Counted from the stretch's first letter, positions 45,864 through 56,867 are shown. The stretch: DNA of 64,000 nt from Tenodera sinensis (GCA_030765045.1 CM060967.1:163002251-163066250); one strand, 5' to 3'. Translations and numbers: made by a program. Notes: generated by a model not told the origin, from the sequence alone.

Positions 45864-47375
45864 TTGGGGAAATGTATGCATAAATTGCTTACAATACACG
45901 AGAAACTGAAAATTATCAAAAAGCTTGAAAATGGTGCCATTGTTACCTGTGTATGTGCAGAATATGGAATTGCAAAACAAACAATTTTGGACATAAAAAA
46001 GAAAAAGGGTGAACTCTTACCATTTTGGATTAAATGTGATGCAAATGAGGAAAATTGTCAGGTTAAACGAATGTGGTAGCCGGCCGAACAAAAGTTAGAA
46101 GACACAACATACAAGTGGTACGAACAATTTTGTGCAAACGTCATTGCAGTGAGAGGTGTTGAAATTCAATTTTCTGCTGAATGTCTTGTGAAACAACTTG
46201 GTATCAGTGGATTTTTGGCTAGTTCGGGCAGGTTATACAGGTTCTGCAAGTGTCATAACATAGTGAACAAAAAAAACGTGTTGCCCAACTTAGGAAAAAA
46301 AACGAACTAAAATCTATCATTCAAGAAGAAAAGTTAGATTTGTCTCAAGTGTATAATGCAGACAACACAGGTTTATTTTGACATGCCTTGTTGGAGAATG
46401 CGCAGGCCTCCAAATCCTTAAAAAACATGTCTGGACGAAAAATTTGCAAAGAACGTGTTTCTACATTATGTGCTAATGCAGATGGAAGCCATATTTTAAA
46501 GCCAGTTGTCATAGGTAAAAGTAAACAACCAAGTGCTATTAAGAATGTAATGTCCAAATTGCCTATGTATTACTACAATTAAAAACAAATGCATGGTTTA
46601 TGCCAACATCACCCATGATTGGTCTCGTAACCATACTGTACCTGCAATGAGAAAATAAAAACCAAAATGATGTGAAAGCCATAATCCTATTAGATAATGC
46701 ACATCCAGATGCAAAGACACTGTGGTAAGATCAAATTTGCGTTCTTGCCACCTAACACAACATCCCTGATACAGCTAATGGACAAGGCGTTATCTACACT
46801 GCAAAGCAGTTGTGCAGAAAAAAATTCCTGTCTGAAGTTTTTGAAGTTGAGGAATCTCTGGATGGTGAAGATAAACAGGCAGAAAAAACACTCCAGAATA
46901 TAAAATTGCATGATTTCAGATCATGCTTTTCAATTTTGCAAGTGCAGTAAACAGAATTTTGAACTCTACATTAACTAATGCATAGAAGGAACTTTTGTAT
47001 GATGACTGTTGAATTAGGCAATTGAATAAAATGATTTTCACCAAACACTGGTTGTGGGTGGTGAGAAAGCTGTCACAGTAGACGACATCAAAGACTGGCT
47101 TGACGGAGATGAAGATGACCCAGGCTATCATATCATGACCGATGAAGAAATTGTGAAATGTGTAAGCAATGCAAGGGACACTAGTAGCAAATCTGAGGAT
47201 GTGGATTTCAGAAAATTGAAAGTGAAATTAAGTGAGAAACAGCATCTGAATTGTATAATAGACTTTGTTAAGAAAACTGACAAACAGATTTCCGCATACT
47301 ACCATCATATGAGTAGTCTTCATGATCTCATTGTGAAAGAGATATATGATAAACCATAAAAGAAAATTGATAGTT
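45864..47375 (+). pseudogene. Tigger/jerky-like (pogo, CENP-B type) transposase pseudogene
   Basis: 45882-46079 encodes a Psq/CENP-B helix-turn-helix ('LTIHEKLKIIKKLENGAIV', 'EYGIAKQTILDIKKKK'). Next, in other frames, come a second DNA-binding part (46090-46290, 'KWYEQFCANV'), 'VYNADNTGLF' (first catalytic Asp; a stop follows in place of the usual Trp), 'ILLDNAHPDA' at about 46683 (second Asp) and 'FLPPNTTSLIQLMD' at about 46741 (third Asp region). The end 47054-47359 matches the C-terminal helical part. At least three frameshifts and several stops. A TA followed by 'cagttaatctgaacccc' at about 45526 may be the 5' terminus; the 3' terminus was not matched. Confidence 0.88.
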
Positions 47376-47446
47376 TCTTCAGGTGGGCCTGTTGTATCTT
47401 ACATTCGAATAAAATTATACAGTACTTACTCTAATTTCATTCACAA

Positions 47447-47590
47447 TTTTTACTTTCGCTACTGGTTAATAGAGGAAGTATTGTAATCTACCCAAAAATT
47501 CAATGTCGAGATTTCACCGGAATTATATGTTTTGAGACCCCCTGAATAAAAAAAAAAAAAAACATTTTTAGAACAAGATCTGTGGGTGGG
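47447..47590 (-). repeat. R1 repeat 3' end
   Basis: Same sequence as 27461-27590 including 'actttcgctactggttaata' (a decayed form of the palindrome), 'cgagatttcaccgg' and an A14 tract, then a GT-rich stretch at the position of the CA array. Confidence 0.85.
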
Positions 47591-48008
47591 GTGGGCATGT
47601 ATCTTGGTAGTCTCATTTGTGCAAGAAAGAATCAGAGCACCTCTCCCCCATAAGCTCTAGTAAACTGTGGCAAGCTCAAGGGTCTCAAATGTCTCTACTT
47701 TATTTTTATTATTTATTTGTGCCAAGCTGTTGCATAGTGGCATCTATTGCAATTGGTCCTAGCCACTTCACCAACAGATGTCATACTACAAATCGTTACA
47801 CATCCCAGGGGCCTAATGACGTAGCTGTCGACGGGCCATTAAACCCTACTCACTCACCCCCTTACACATCCTTCTGCTAATACATCCTATAATTTACAAT
47901 GTAGTTCTCTCATCTTAAACTTCTGTCAATTGCCATTTTCATTTTGTTGTAATATTTCATAGAAATTCTAATTGTCTTATCTGACTGATCTGTAGACATT
48001 TTCTTTAT
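47591..48008. other. No gene recognised
   Basis: A short SINE-like tail ('ggggcctaatgacgtagc', 'gacgggccattaaaccc') at about 47808-47860; otherwise nothing. Confidence 0.35.
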
Positions 48009-48558
48009 TATTCAAGATGCTCTCGAGCTTCTAGCCAGGTGTAGTGAATGCGGGACGCCGTACATAGGGCAAACCGGCAGGACTATTTCCACCAGAGTCA
48101 AGGAGCACGAATGGTCCGTACGATTAATGCAGCCTGACAAGTCAGGGCTGGCGGAGCACTGCTTTGAAAAAGACCACAGAGTTAACTTCAAAGATACGAC
48201 CATTGTGGCAAAATGTAGCGGTTTATGGGAACGGAGGGTTAAGGAGGCTCTGTCCATCTCCTCCGAGAAGAGTACACTGAACCGGGATGCTGGATTGCAG
48301 TTTAGTCCATCCTGGAAACCAGCCTTAAAATTGGAAATCGACCGACTCAGAAAACACAGATTCCAACGGAGCGGTGAACCACCTCCGCACTAGACCAGGT
48401 GTTTTCTACTCGGTATGTACTAGCAGACAGTACATATACTGATCCCTTCACTCTTGCTATTCATTCTTCATCCTGAAGATGGGAGAGATGTACACTCCTG
48501 AAACGTCAATGTCTCTTCATCACTACACCTGGCTAGAAGCCCGAGAGCATCTTGAATA
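48009..48558 (+). mobile_element. Penelope-like element fragment: GIY-YIG endonuclease between inverted arms
   Basis: The frame from about 48001 to the stop at 48391-48393 encodes a GIY-YIG nuclease of the Penelope type: 'CSECGTPYIGQTGRTISTR' (Cys-x-x-Cys-Gly just before Tyr-Ile-Gly, and the conserved Arg), 'EH', then 'GLAEHCFEKDHRVNF' (His-rich) and 'NRDAGLQFSPSWKP' near the end. In these retroelements it nicks the target for reverse transcription. The reverse transcriptase is missing. The 39-nt arms 48009-48047 and 48520-48558 are inverse copies with one mismatch, and the frame runs through the left arm. The frame itself is undamaged, which suggests a fairly young copy. Confidence 0.88.
48473..48507 (+). 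ncRNA. Hammerhead-like core motif in the Penelope-like element
   Basis: CTGAAGA (48473-48479, fits CUGANGA), a 5-bp stem GGGAG/CTCCT (48481-48485 and 48495-48499, one G-U pair), GAAA (48500-48503) and CGTC (48504-48507). Penelope-like elements are known to carry minimal hammerhead ribozymes in their repeats. Here one extra U lies before stem II, and the bases flanking the core do not pair into a good stem I, so activity is doubtful. Confidence 0.4.
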
Positions 48559-48574
48559 TGTTCGTCGCCAGGAA

Positions 48575-49060
48575 AGCTTCAAATCATATTTTCTTTATTG
48601 TTACAATACTTTTATTTCTCAGCCATTTTTCTCTTATCAATTTTTTCCTCAATTCATCTGTTTCTCTGCACTCCCACTTAATGTGCACTCTGTCTCCACA
48701 TATTGGACAGTAACCTTGTGACATATTGCCCTTTAGCCCTGTTTCCATACCCCTAATCTGTACCATGCTATCGCTTCTTTTTCCTTTCTATTACAGATTT
48801 CTATTACAGATTTCTAAATATTTTTCTGATCTTCTGTTCTGATCATTTTGAAAAGAATCAATGACCTATTCTCTTCCAACTCAGCCCACATTATTTGACG
48901 GTGCATATCCTCAAATCTAATCTAACTTCCTTACATACCCCTGTATTATGATATATCTGTGTACCTGTTTATCACCTAATCTACCCTTCTCCAACTGGTC
49001 TTTTATTCTTTCCAGCCGTGTATCGTGAAATTGCTCTTGAGTTCCTTAATTTAGTTCTCT
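48575..49060 (-). pseudogene. Retroelement fragment with zinc knuckle
   Basis: Minus frame 48766-48584 contains 'GYCPICGDRVHIKWEC' (Cys-x2-Cys-x5-His-x4-Cys) followed by 'RETDELRKKLI', the usual C-terminal knuckle of some non-LTR polymerases. The complement of 48960-49040 ('LERIKDQLEKGRLGDKQVH', in frame pieces) looks like more of the same protein. Broken by stops. Confidence 0.5.
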
Positions 49061-49139
49061 AAGGGTTTATTGGAGAGAAATTTGTGGAGTACCTTGAAAC
49101 TGGTTTCAAGGTAGACTGGTAGGTAGGCTGGTTTCTCTG

Positions 49140-49401
49140 GTAGAGGTCAAAAATTAAAAAAATTAAAATTATTTTGTTCTTTGACGACGCTGTCAATTGC
49201 TAGGATCACATCAGCGTTGCCGGTGTGCCGGAATTTCGTCCCGCAGGAGTTCTTTTACATGCCAGTAAATCTACTGACATGGAGCTGTCGTTTTTAAGCA
49301 CACTTAAAAACCATCGGCCTTGGCCGGGTTTGAACCTGCGACCTTGGGATCTGTAGGCCAGCGTCTAACCAACTGAACCACCCAGACCGACAGTAGAGGT
49401 C
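49140..49401 (-). mobile_element. SINE C insertion with 9-bp target duplication
   Basis: Element 49149-49392 on the minus strand: head complement of 'ccacccagaccgac' and 'ccaactgaacca', B box complement of 'gggtttgaacctg', body as in 52120-52425, and an A/T-rich tail (49149-49180). GTAGAGGTC is repeated at 49140-49148 and 49393-49401. The short form without the 115-nt segment of 31880. Confidence 0.85.
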
Positions 49402-50760
49402 GAAGCTCATTCCTCATCCACACCCTTACCTTGTTTGTTTTTCTTAACAATTCCAATAGAAGGGGTAGTTGCCTCAGATTAGTTAATTTTAGTGCCTCCT
49501 AGGTATCTCACCCTTTTCTCCATGGAGCTTCAGAGTTTGATGTATAAAAGTTTTTTTTTTCCCATTCTTTTTATCCCAAGCAAATGCTTCTTTCTCCTTA
49601 TGTTTTGCTTGCAGGGTTTGTTTTCATTGTGCCACAGAAGTTCTTGTTGATGCTTAAGCCTGTCCATTTTATCCAAGGCATGTACCAGACCTAGAATAGG
49701 AATTTTAGGTTCTTGTTCTTCAGCCGAGGTTAACAGACTACTCTTGGGCTAAATGCCCAGAGATATTCACTTGTAAATTGCTTAGCATAAATAAGGAAAC
49801 AAAGTAAAAAGCATTCATATAAAAGCATACCTATATTTATAGATATATACTACTTTTCAGTTTAATTATATATTGTAGGCTTACATAAGTGATATTGCTG
49901 CTCACCATTGGCTGCAAACTTGAACATACAAATTGTTACAATATCAACAACAATGATGGTGATGAATTTTGAGCAAGTCAGCAAATTGTTTAGATTCTGG
50001 TGAGGATGAGGGAGTGCTTTAGTTATCTACACACTGATATTACAGTTTTACATGTTTCACTTTTCTTGTAGTGCTTGCTAGTTTTTAAACCCATATGCTA
50101 ACACCCTAGTCATTACATACAATGGATCCTGCTTCACCCTTAAGTATACATTTTAATATAATTGGACATTAATATTTGGTTTTTCTTACAAAAAATAAAC
50201 TTTTCATTCTTGGTTCCTTGTTTAATTCACTATCCATATCATTAAATTTTTTCCTTTGCCTTAATCACTTTCACAATTTTCTATAATTTCCATACATATT
50301 AGCCAAATTGTTCCAAAAATATTTTATGTCAAAATTTATCTTTGCAATTTATCCCACTTCTTGTTTCATATATTTTCTCTTCCCATATTGCAGTTTCTGG
50401 ACAATCTGTTGTACAACTATCTTCTTTTGTCACTTTTAGCCCACTTAACTGCATTATAATTGCTCTGCTTAATGCAAATATCTCCTATACCCTTTTATTG
50501 CAAACATCTGCATACTTTTCCTATTCCCATCCTTTCTTAAACTAAAAATAACTTAAAATATTTCTAGTCTGCTCTATTTCCTGCTTTTCTATATTTTTTA
50601 TTTTATTTCATTCCATAATTCTTGTGTATTAACTATCTGCTGATTATCTATCTTGTCCATTCCAATTTCTTGGGATATTTTCTTTGAGATAACCAACTTC
50701 TTTCTCATCTTGCTTTTTCTTGTAAAAACAATTAGCTCAGCTATGTATGTTATAAGAAAA
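49402..50760. other. No gene recognised
   Basis: Pyrimidine-rich on the + strand. The complement of 50340-50560 gives broken frames such as 'VQKLQYGKRKY' that may be older LINE coding sequence, but no domain could be named. Confidence 0.3.
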
Positions 50761-50769
50761 TTATCCAAA

Positions 50770-50945
50770 TACTTCACTGTAGTATACTAAAACTTGCCTA
50801 TTATGGAATAATACACAGCCATATTAATTATGGAATTGAAATTTGGGGAGGTGCTGGTATCACAAATTTGAACTGAATACTTGTTCTCCAAAAATGAGCT
50901 TGAGAATTATATATAAGATAGGGAGGAAAAAATAAAAAGATATTC
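50770..50945 (+). pseudogene. Non-LTR reverse transcriptase scrap
   Basis: 'AYYGIIHSHINYGIEIWGG' (split over an open stretch from about 50797) is the thumb/end motif of insect LINE polymerases (Tyr-Tyr-x-x-x-x-Ser-x-x-x-Tyr-Gly-x-x-x-Trp-Gly), followed by 'LVLQK' and 'RIIYKIG'. One stop lies inside. Confidence 0.6.
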
Positions 50946-51609
50946 AAAAAGTATTTCAAAAGTAGTTTTAAAATGCAAAATATGTTAACGGTTATCTCTC
51001 TATATGTGGTTGAGGTTATCTTATTAGTGTTAGATGACAGATAGATACAACTCATAATAGTGACTATCACAATAACATAAGAAATCAGATAATTTCTTTA
51101 GGATATCTACTGCAAAGAAAGCCACTGGAAAGGATCCTGTTATAATTGGTGGTAAGTTGTACACCCGTGGATAAACAAATGAGTCATCTCCAGATTCTAA
51201 GTGTTGATTGTAGAGCTTTGTGTATCTTCGTAAAAGCTGTGTCCACAATGCACACAAAAGAACTGTAGAACAGTCTGCAACTTATACCACAGTGGTTAAC
51301 TTATGAGCACTGAAAACAAAACACAGAATAACGTTATGTTACCCAAGAGGTTAAGCAGGCATTGTTTCCACTCATAAGTTCCTAGTTCAAACCCTGCGTT
51401 ACTTCTCATTTTTTCGTGTTTGTTAATTTTATGACTGGATATATAGAACATAATATTGCATTAATATAACTTTGAAGTTATAGGCCTATCTATGCACACA
51501 AGAACATTAATTATTCCACTAACACTCCTGTTAAATAAAAATATATGTAAATAAACTATCATCTAAAACAAAAACACAAAAAAATAAACATAATTAATAT
51601 CAGGTGTAT

Positions 51610-52017
51610 GAACCCTCAGCACATAACTGCCCTCAACCTTTGGGGTGTAGACAAAATTAAATGCCTGTACTAATGTGGACGAGAAGCTACAATGCCCCAG
51701 GCTTCTTGAATTTGTGCCCAGAGGCCATATTTTGTCCTTCATCCAACTAGAGGAAAATTGGAGCACAGCTTCCTTTTCACCTCAGCCCACACGTTCTCAA
51801 TAGGGTTAAAATCCAGTGAACAAGGCGCCCAGTCTACCGCTCTGATATCTTGCCTCTCTGAGAACCAATTTGAAACTTTTCGAGTAGTGTGGACAGGATG
51901 ATTATCCTGTACAAATTCAATAATTCCATCGGGATATCCTATCCTCACAGAGGGAACCAAAATATTTTTAAACATTACTGTGCACATTCTGCCATTGTCA
52001 AGTGTGGTACAGTTCAT
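51610..52017 (-). pseudogene. Tc1/mariner-like transposase C-terminal fragment
   Basis: Minus frame 52017-51739 contains 'FVQDNHPVHTTRKVSNWF' (second catalytic Asp in Gln-Asp-Asn) and 'DWAPCSLDFNPIENVWAEV' (third catalytic residue Glu of Pro-Ile-Glu-Asn), 35 residues between them, close to the DD34E of Tc1 elements. The same frame goes on after a TGA as 'RTKYGLWAQIQEAW' and 'LSTPQRLRAVMC', the family's C-terminus, with further stops. The first Asp and DNA-binding half are absent; no inverted ends were found. Confidence 0.88.
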
Positions 52018-52109
52018 TCAGAGAGAACTGTGCCTGCCTGATCCATTTGCACACCATTCGGCGCACCACGTGCCTTTGTGTGCAGCATATAAAGAAGCAT
52101 CATAATAAC

Positions 52110-52354
52110 TATCATATTATTAACTTTGTCGGTCTGGGTGGCTCAGTTGGTTAGACGTTGCCCTACTGATCCCAAGGTTGCGGGTTCAAACCCAGCCCAG
52201 GCCGATGGTTTTTAAGTGTACTTAAAAACGACAGCTCCATGTCAGTAGATTTACTGGCATGTAAAAGAACTCCTGTGGGACAAAATTCCGGCACACCGGC
52301 GACGCTGATGTGATCCTGGCAATTGACAGCATCGTTAAACAACAACAACAACAA

Positions 52355-52427
<73 letters not shown>

Positions 52428-52435
52428 TCATATTA
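52110..52435 (+). mobile_element. SINE C insertion with AAT tail and 10-bp target duplication
   Basis: TATCATATTA at 52110-52119 and 52426-52435 bounds the element. Head 'gtctgggtggctcagttgg', B box 'gggttcaaaccc', body 'aagtgtacttaaaaacgac', 'ggcatgtaaaagaactcc', 'gctgatgtgatcctggc', then (CAA)n and about 24 AAT units (52355-52425). So the AAT array is the SINE tail. Confidence 0.93.
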
Positions 52436-52539
52436 GCTTCAACGAATGTTGTGTATGAAATAAGTATATTTAAAATAACTAGCTACTATGCGTTGTTTCA
52501 ACATCCTTAAGAAAAGGGGTGAAAAATTGCTTTATGCGA

Positions 52540-52600
52540 GAAGCGAACCTGTGACCAGCACAGGAGTAGGCTGTTTTGCCACTGCGCTACAGTGAACGCA
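52540..52600 (-). repeat. tRNA-like SINE head fragment
   Basis: Complement reads 'tgtagcgcagtggcaaaaca' with a B box 'caggttcgcttc'. No body was recognised. Confidence 0.5.
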
Positions 52601-53099
52601 TGTGGAAGGTGGCAGGTTTAGTAATGCTGTGCAATCCAAACTGTATCCTGTTTTGTGTTAATATTTATAGTTAATATTGTTAGTTTGTGGTTAAAGAAGC
52701 TAAAGAGCTATGTATTTAGTTTTGATTATTGATCATATGGATTAGTAATATTAAGATTTGGAACTTGCGACAACCTGTTGCTGCTGCTACACAACTATAT
52801 AGTGGATGATGTAAACTGGGCACTGTAACGAGTAGGACTTAGACGAATTTGGCATTCCGGACATGGCTCTTTTTTTTTTGTCCACGGGTGTACAATAAAT
52901 TCCCAAGTTTAAAAACACTGAAAATGAAGCAGTTTAAACTTGCATTAAAGAAATAATTAAAAGATGTTTGTATAGAATAGATGAATTGTAAGTTTAGGTT
53001 TTATTCTCTACATAAATGTATCTGAATTTCTTGCACACGAGTGACATTTTCTTTTATAAATTTTATAGAACTTAACAAAGCTTAAAACCTTATATGATG
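52601..53099 (+). other. Intergenic, with a LINE C-terminal scrap
   Basis: 52890-52985 reads 'YNKFPSLKTLKMKQFKLAL' then a stop and 'LKDVCI', the usual end of insect LINE polymerases. Nothing else is supported. Confidence 0.45.
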
Positions 53100-53345
53100 T
53101 CTATAGACTGTATATTAAATAAAACATTCTGGCAATAGTTTCTTCTTCCCTTGATTTGATCGTACGTTGATATTTGAATATACAGTAATTCTTGTACCAT
53201 TGCTACCAACTCTTCCCAGTTCAGCTTAAGAGCTGTACTGGGTAATCTCAAAGCCATTTGGCCATATACTCTACGAATATAATCAATAGTTTCCCACCCT
53301 TTTTCTGTACATCAAACTTCCACGCTTTATATTTCTGGTGAGGAA
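53100..53345 (-). other. Unidentified open frame just upstream of the cyclin
   Basis: The complement of 53310-53100 is open for about 70 codons with protein-like composition: 'GWETIDYIRRVYGQMALRLP' and 'LNWEELVAMVQELL'. A one-base shift in an A5 run joins it to 'PHQKYKAWKFDVQK' on its N-terminal side. It ends in a TAA. I do not recognise the family; it may be a transposon or gene remnant. Low support because it is short. Confidence 0.35.
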
Positions 53346-53548
53346 AACATCAGGAAAGAGATTTTTAAAAATAGAGATTTTGGTATACAGTTTGAAATCT
53401 CAAACATATTCTGATGAGTGCACTAGTTAAATGCAATTGAATATTTTGTTAATGTAAATATTTAAAATTAAAGCAGTGTTATGTTGTAGAAAGTTTTGTA
53501 CATTTCAGTAATACAATAATAGTAAAACTTTCATTTTTGTGATCAGGA

Positions 53549-54880
53549 ATGGAGAATAGAGGCAGAAATGAGTTTGTAAAACCACCTTCGGCACGCAAGA
53601 AAAAGAGTGTGGAGCTCCACATGGTGAGACGTAAGGCACTTGCAGACAAAAATAATATTGTAGCTGTCCCAATGGTTCATAATTCTGCAGCACCTAGTGG
53701 TAAAGAAAATAAGGATCTGCAGACTGCCACTCAGCACAACATAACAGCATTAAAGGACAGAAACAGTAATGTAGAGCTTCCAAAAGCAGCATCTATCCCT
53801 AATCCTACGGCAGCTTCTTTTAAAAACTTGCAGAACCTGAATTTACCAATAATTGCCGAGAGTGAGGATACAGAAAACAGAACGGATATGGATAAGGCAA
53901 ATGAGTTGTCTGCTCACAGTAAGGAGTCTGAATCAATAAGCTTAAAGAAAGAAAATGAAGTAAATGAAAACAGCATATCCATCATAACCTCAAAGAAAAA
54001 TCAGCATTCTGAAAGTGGTATCAACAGTACAAGTGAACAATGCAAGAAAAGTAAAAGAAGTCGCAGTGTTCGGGAGCAGTTGCACAGTTTGATATATGTA
54101 GAAAATTACAAAGTGGATATAGTGCAATATTTACAGCAGAAAGAAAAGGAACTATGCTTGCAAGGTATTCCAAACTACTCGCAGTTTGTCAAGTTGCATG
54201 CTGTTATCGTTAACTGGCTTACAAAACTTCTGAGTGATCTAGACTTGGAGGATGAGCTATTGTTCATAACCATCACTCTGTTTGACAGGCTTTTAACTGT
54301 AATACGTATTCCAGTAAACAAATTGCAGCTGGCTGCAATGGCATGTTTGTGGGTTGCAATAAAGCAAAACATGGGCACTAATACTTTGGCATCAGAGTTA
54401 ATATCTATATGTAAAGTTGCTGCTACTGCAAGCGAATTGATAAAAATGGAGTTCATATTGCTAAATGAACTAAAGTTTAACATCACTGTGATTGAACCAT
54501 CATTATTTGTTAACTATTATTTGAGTGAAATGAAGATAAAAGAAAGATGTATCAAACAGATCTGTAGATATTTGCTTGATATTATACTGCTAAATAGTGA
54601 ATACTCTACAATGTGTCCTTCACTTATAGGCTCTGCAGCTGTATATGCAGCTTTGTCAATTTGTGGTAGAGAGTGTGTTTGGGTCTCAGTGCAACAACAC
54701 AGGGAGTTTTATGAACCTTGCCAATTTTCTCACATTTCAGATGCAATGTTGACTGAATTGAAAATGATATGTTTAGATCAGGCTAAATTCAGAGCAGCAT
54801 ACAGCAAACATGGAAAAATAAAAAATGGCAAAATAAGTAAGCGTTTAGTTGTTAAACAAAATGAGATTTTCCTTTTGTAA
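53549..54880 (+). CDS. Mitotic cyclin (A/B type), intronless
   Basis: 443 residues in one open frame. ATG 53549 has G at -3 and +4. N-terminal 180 residues are low-complexity and charged and carry a destruction box R28-x-x-L31-x-x-x-x-N36 (RKALADKNN) and a KEN box at 52-54, both APC/C degrons of mitotic cyclins. Cyclin fold from about 184: 'VENYKVDIVQYL', 'VIVNWL' (W223, the MRAIL-helix Trp), 'ITLFDRLL', 'KLQLAAMACLWVAIK'. K272 and E301 are 29 apart, as are the CDK-binding K266 and E295 of human cyclin A2. C-terminal box near 350-430 includes 'CPSLIGSAAVYAAL'. The usual Tyr/Phe-Glu-Glu after the Lys is replaced by Gln-Asn-Met, so the protein is divergent. Partner would be CDK1 or CDK2. 'TGATCAG|GA' just before the ATG could be a splice acceptor for a non-coding first exon; otherwise this is a retrocopy, apparently kept open by selection. 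Subtype A, B or B3 is not settled. Confidence 0.9.
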   Translation: MENRGRNEFVKPPSARKKKSVELHMVRRKALADKNNIVAVPMVHNSAAPSGKENKDLQTATQHNITALKDRNSNVELPKAASIPNPTAASFKNLQNLNLPIIAESEDTENRTDMDKANELSAHSKESESISLKKENEVNENSISIITSKKNQHSESGINSTSEQCKKSKRSRSVREQLHSLIYVENYKVDIVQYLQQKEKELCLQGIPNYSQFVKLHAVIVNWLTKLLSDLDLEDELLFITITLFDRLLTVIRIPVNKLQLAAMACLWVAIKQNMGTNTLASELISICKVAATASELIKMEFILLNELKFNITVIEPSLFVNYYLSEMKIKERCIKQICRYLLDIILLNSEYSTMCPSLIGSAAVYAALSICGRECVWVSVQQHREFYEPCQFSHISDAMLTELKMICLDQAKFRAAYSKHGKIKNGKISKRLVVKQNEIFLL

Positions 54881-56460
54881 ATGTCAGATATTTGAAAACT
54901 ATTATATAGTATTCTGTAACACTTCTAAGAAGTGTTGCTTTTTCGTTATTGTACTTGCAGTCAATATTTTCCCATATTAATGTTCCTATACAAATTACCA
55001 AAGATGTATTTTTATTGGAAATATGTTTTAAACTGGTTAAAAAAGAAAGGGATAAATATAATACCATGTTGATAACAAAGCAATATTAATAGTTTGTGAA
55101 CTTTCAGGTAATCCAATGCATAATATGAAAGAAAAAACAATTTATATTCAAATCAAACAAAACACACGATTTGAAAGTATATTAAATAATCAAAGAATTG
55201 TACAGAAAGCAGTCTGTGATTAAAGAAAGTACAAATGGTGTATTAGTGTGAATTTTTCAAAGATCAGTTATTCTGTGATACTATGTGTAAGTTTTGTTTT
55301 TCTTATATCAGTGTTATAAACTATATTTTCATATTAATTACATTCTGTATATGCCTTGTGAAACATTGAAAAGTGCCTTTGTAACAAGTAAGAAAACCAA
55401 TTGTAATTGTAATTTTAGATTAAAATTGTGCTGTTCAGCCAAGTTTCGAAACATGTCTTTGAGCCTGGCAAAAACTCTTGCAAAGATCAATTGCCGCTGT
55501 AATCTGCCTAGACAACAGTTCAAGTAGCTGTTTACAGATAATCTATTTGGGAGTGTCATACTGTTGAGACATGTTTTTTTTTGGTTTCAATTTGATTGTG
55601 TGTTTGTGTTATGGGGTAGGTTAACTATACCAAAGTTCAGGGTATGAACGAAACAAACCGGATGTACCTCGCATCACGTGTTAAGGCATGTAGTGTTGCA
55701 ACATTGTGGCGGGCTTTACAAACTCTTTTCATGTTATAACACACTGGAGATGTCACTTCCATTTTCGCTAATAATACAACACATTAATGTGAGCTAATAA
55801 TCATCAATTAACATACTTTGTCACACTTTAACCTCTAACTGAAAGGTTCTGAACAAGCCGAACACAACAGAATATAACAGAGAGGTGGCAACCATGTGCT
55901 TTGTGTGTAATTGCCACGTTGTGCTTTAGCAGATGAAAACCAATTGAAAGTTTAGTGAATATATAAAAAATAAGTGCTGCATTTGTTTCTAATGTTACAT
56001 AATAGAACTGCTTGTACACTTAGTTTGTTTGATAATAGATTACTTGAAAATTTAAAAAAAGAACTTGAAACATTAACTTTCATGGCTAAACCTGGCAACC
56101 TGTTCCCCTCTCATCTGCACCATCCCCTTACAATACCTGCTACTTCCGGTTTGTATCGCTCATAGCCTGAACTTCTGTATAGAGAGTCAAGTGTCAACAT
56201 AAGTTTTTATAACTGGTAAAATTTAAAATTGTTTAAAATTGCCATTTTAATTCTCTGCAATTCAAATTAATGAAGTAAAGACCTGCTCTCACAGAGGCAG
56301 TGATGTGATCATGAAATTGTGAAACATTATGCCATCCACTGTTGTAACTGGTTCAGAAAGTTGAATTTTTGTGGTATTTCAGAATAACATTGGGTATGTT
56401 TTGGTTGCAGTTTGGTATGTTATCAAAGAACCAATAACTTTAGAAGAGAACAGAGAGTAA
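54881..56460. other. Cyclin 3' flank and intergenic sequence
   Basis: A variant polyadenylation signal ATTAAA lies at 55219-55224 and is followed by a GT-rich 'tggtgtattagtgtg', 340 bases after the cyclin stop: the most likely 3' end. From about 55600 to 56180 the sequence is less AT-rich but holds no supported gene; the frames 55294-55559 on both strands are short and featureless. Confidence 0.4.
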
Positions 56461-56467
56461 AAATGCT

Positions 56468-56640
56468 TTGAAAATAAATATGATGTGTTATATTCACATA
56501 CCTTTCTCTAACCATTTATCTGCAAACTTTTTAAAAACAAGCTTATTTTTCTATCAACCTACTCTTAACCCAGATAAATATTTACAGAAATGCCTTTATA
56601 CATGTTTAATTATAGGTACAAGGGGATACAGGAGGCTTTT
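56468..56640 (+). repeat. R1 repeat 5' fragment
   Basis: 'atatgatgtgttatattcac', 'cctttctctaacca', 'cagataaatatttacag' and 'ggtacaaggggatacag' match the R1 start. It ends at a T/G homopolymer block (56638-56660). Confidence 0.7.
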
Positions 56641-56660
56641 TTTTTGGGGGTGGGGGGGGG

Positions 56661-56867
56661 GTTGGCAAAGAGCCTATCTGCTGAAGTTCCAATATGTATT
56701 GCAGCCATTGACTTATTTTGCAGCCTTAATAAGTGATTAGCCGTATTCCATTAATCCTGATCCTTAATAATAGATACAGTCCTGTGAGGGGAAGGGTTTG
56801 GAAATTCACAGATTCACCAAAATGGAATCCAAGATGAGTCAATGCTTCACAGATGCACTGTTTCGCT
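56661..56867. other. No gene recognised
   Basis: Short flank, no feature. Confidence 0.3.

Noticed and set aside
54175..54486. 103-codon minus-strand open frame inside the cyclin
   Set aside because: Shadow of the cyclin coding sequence.
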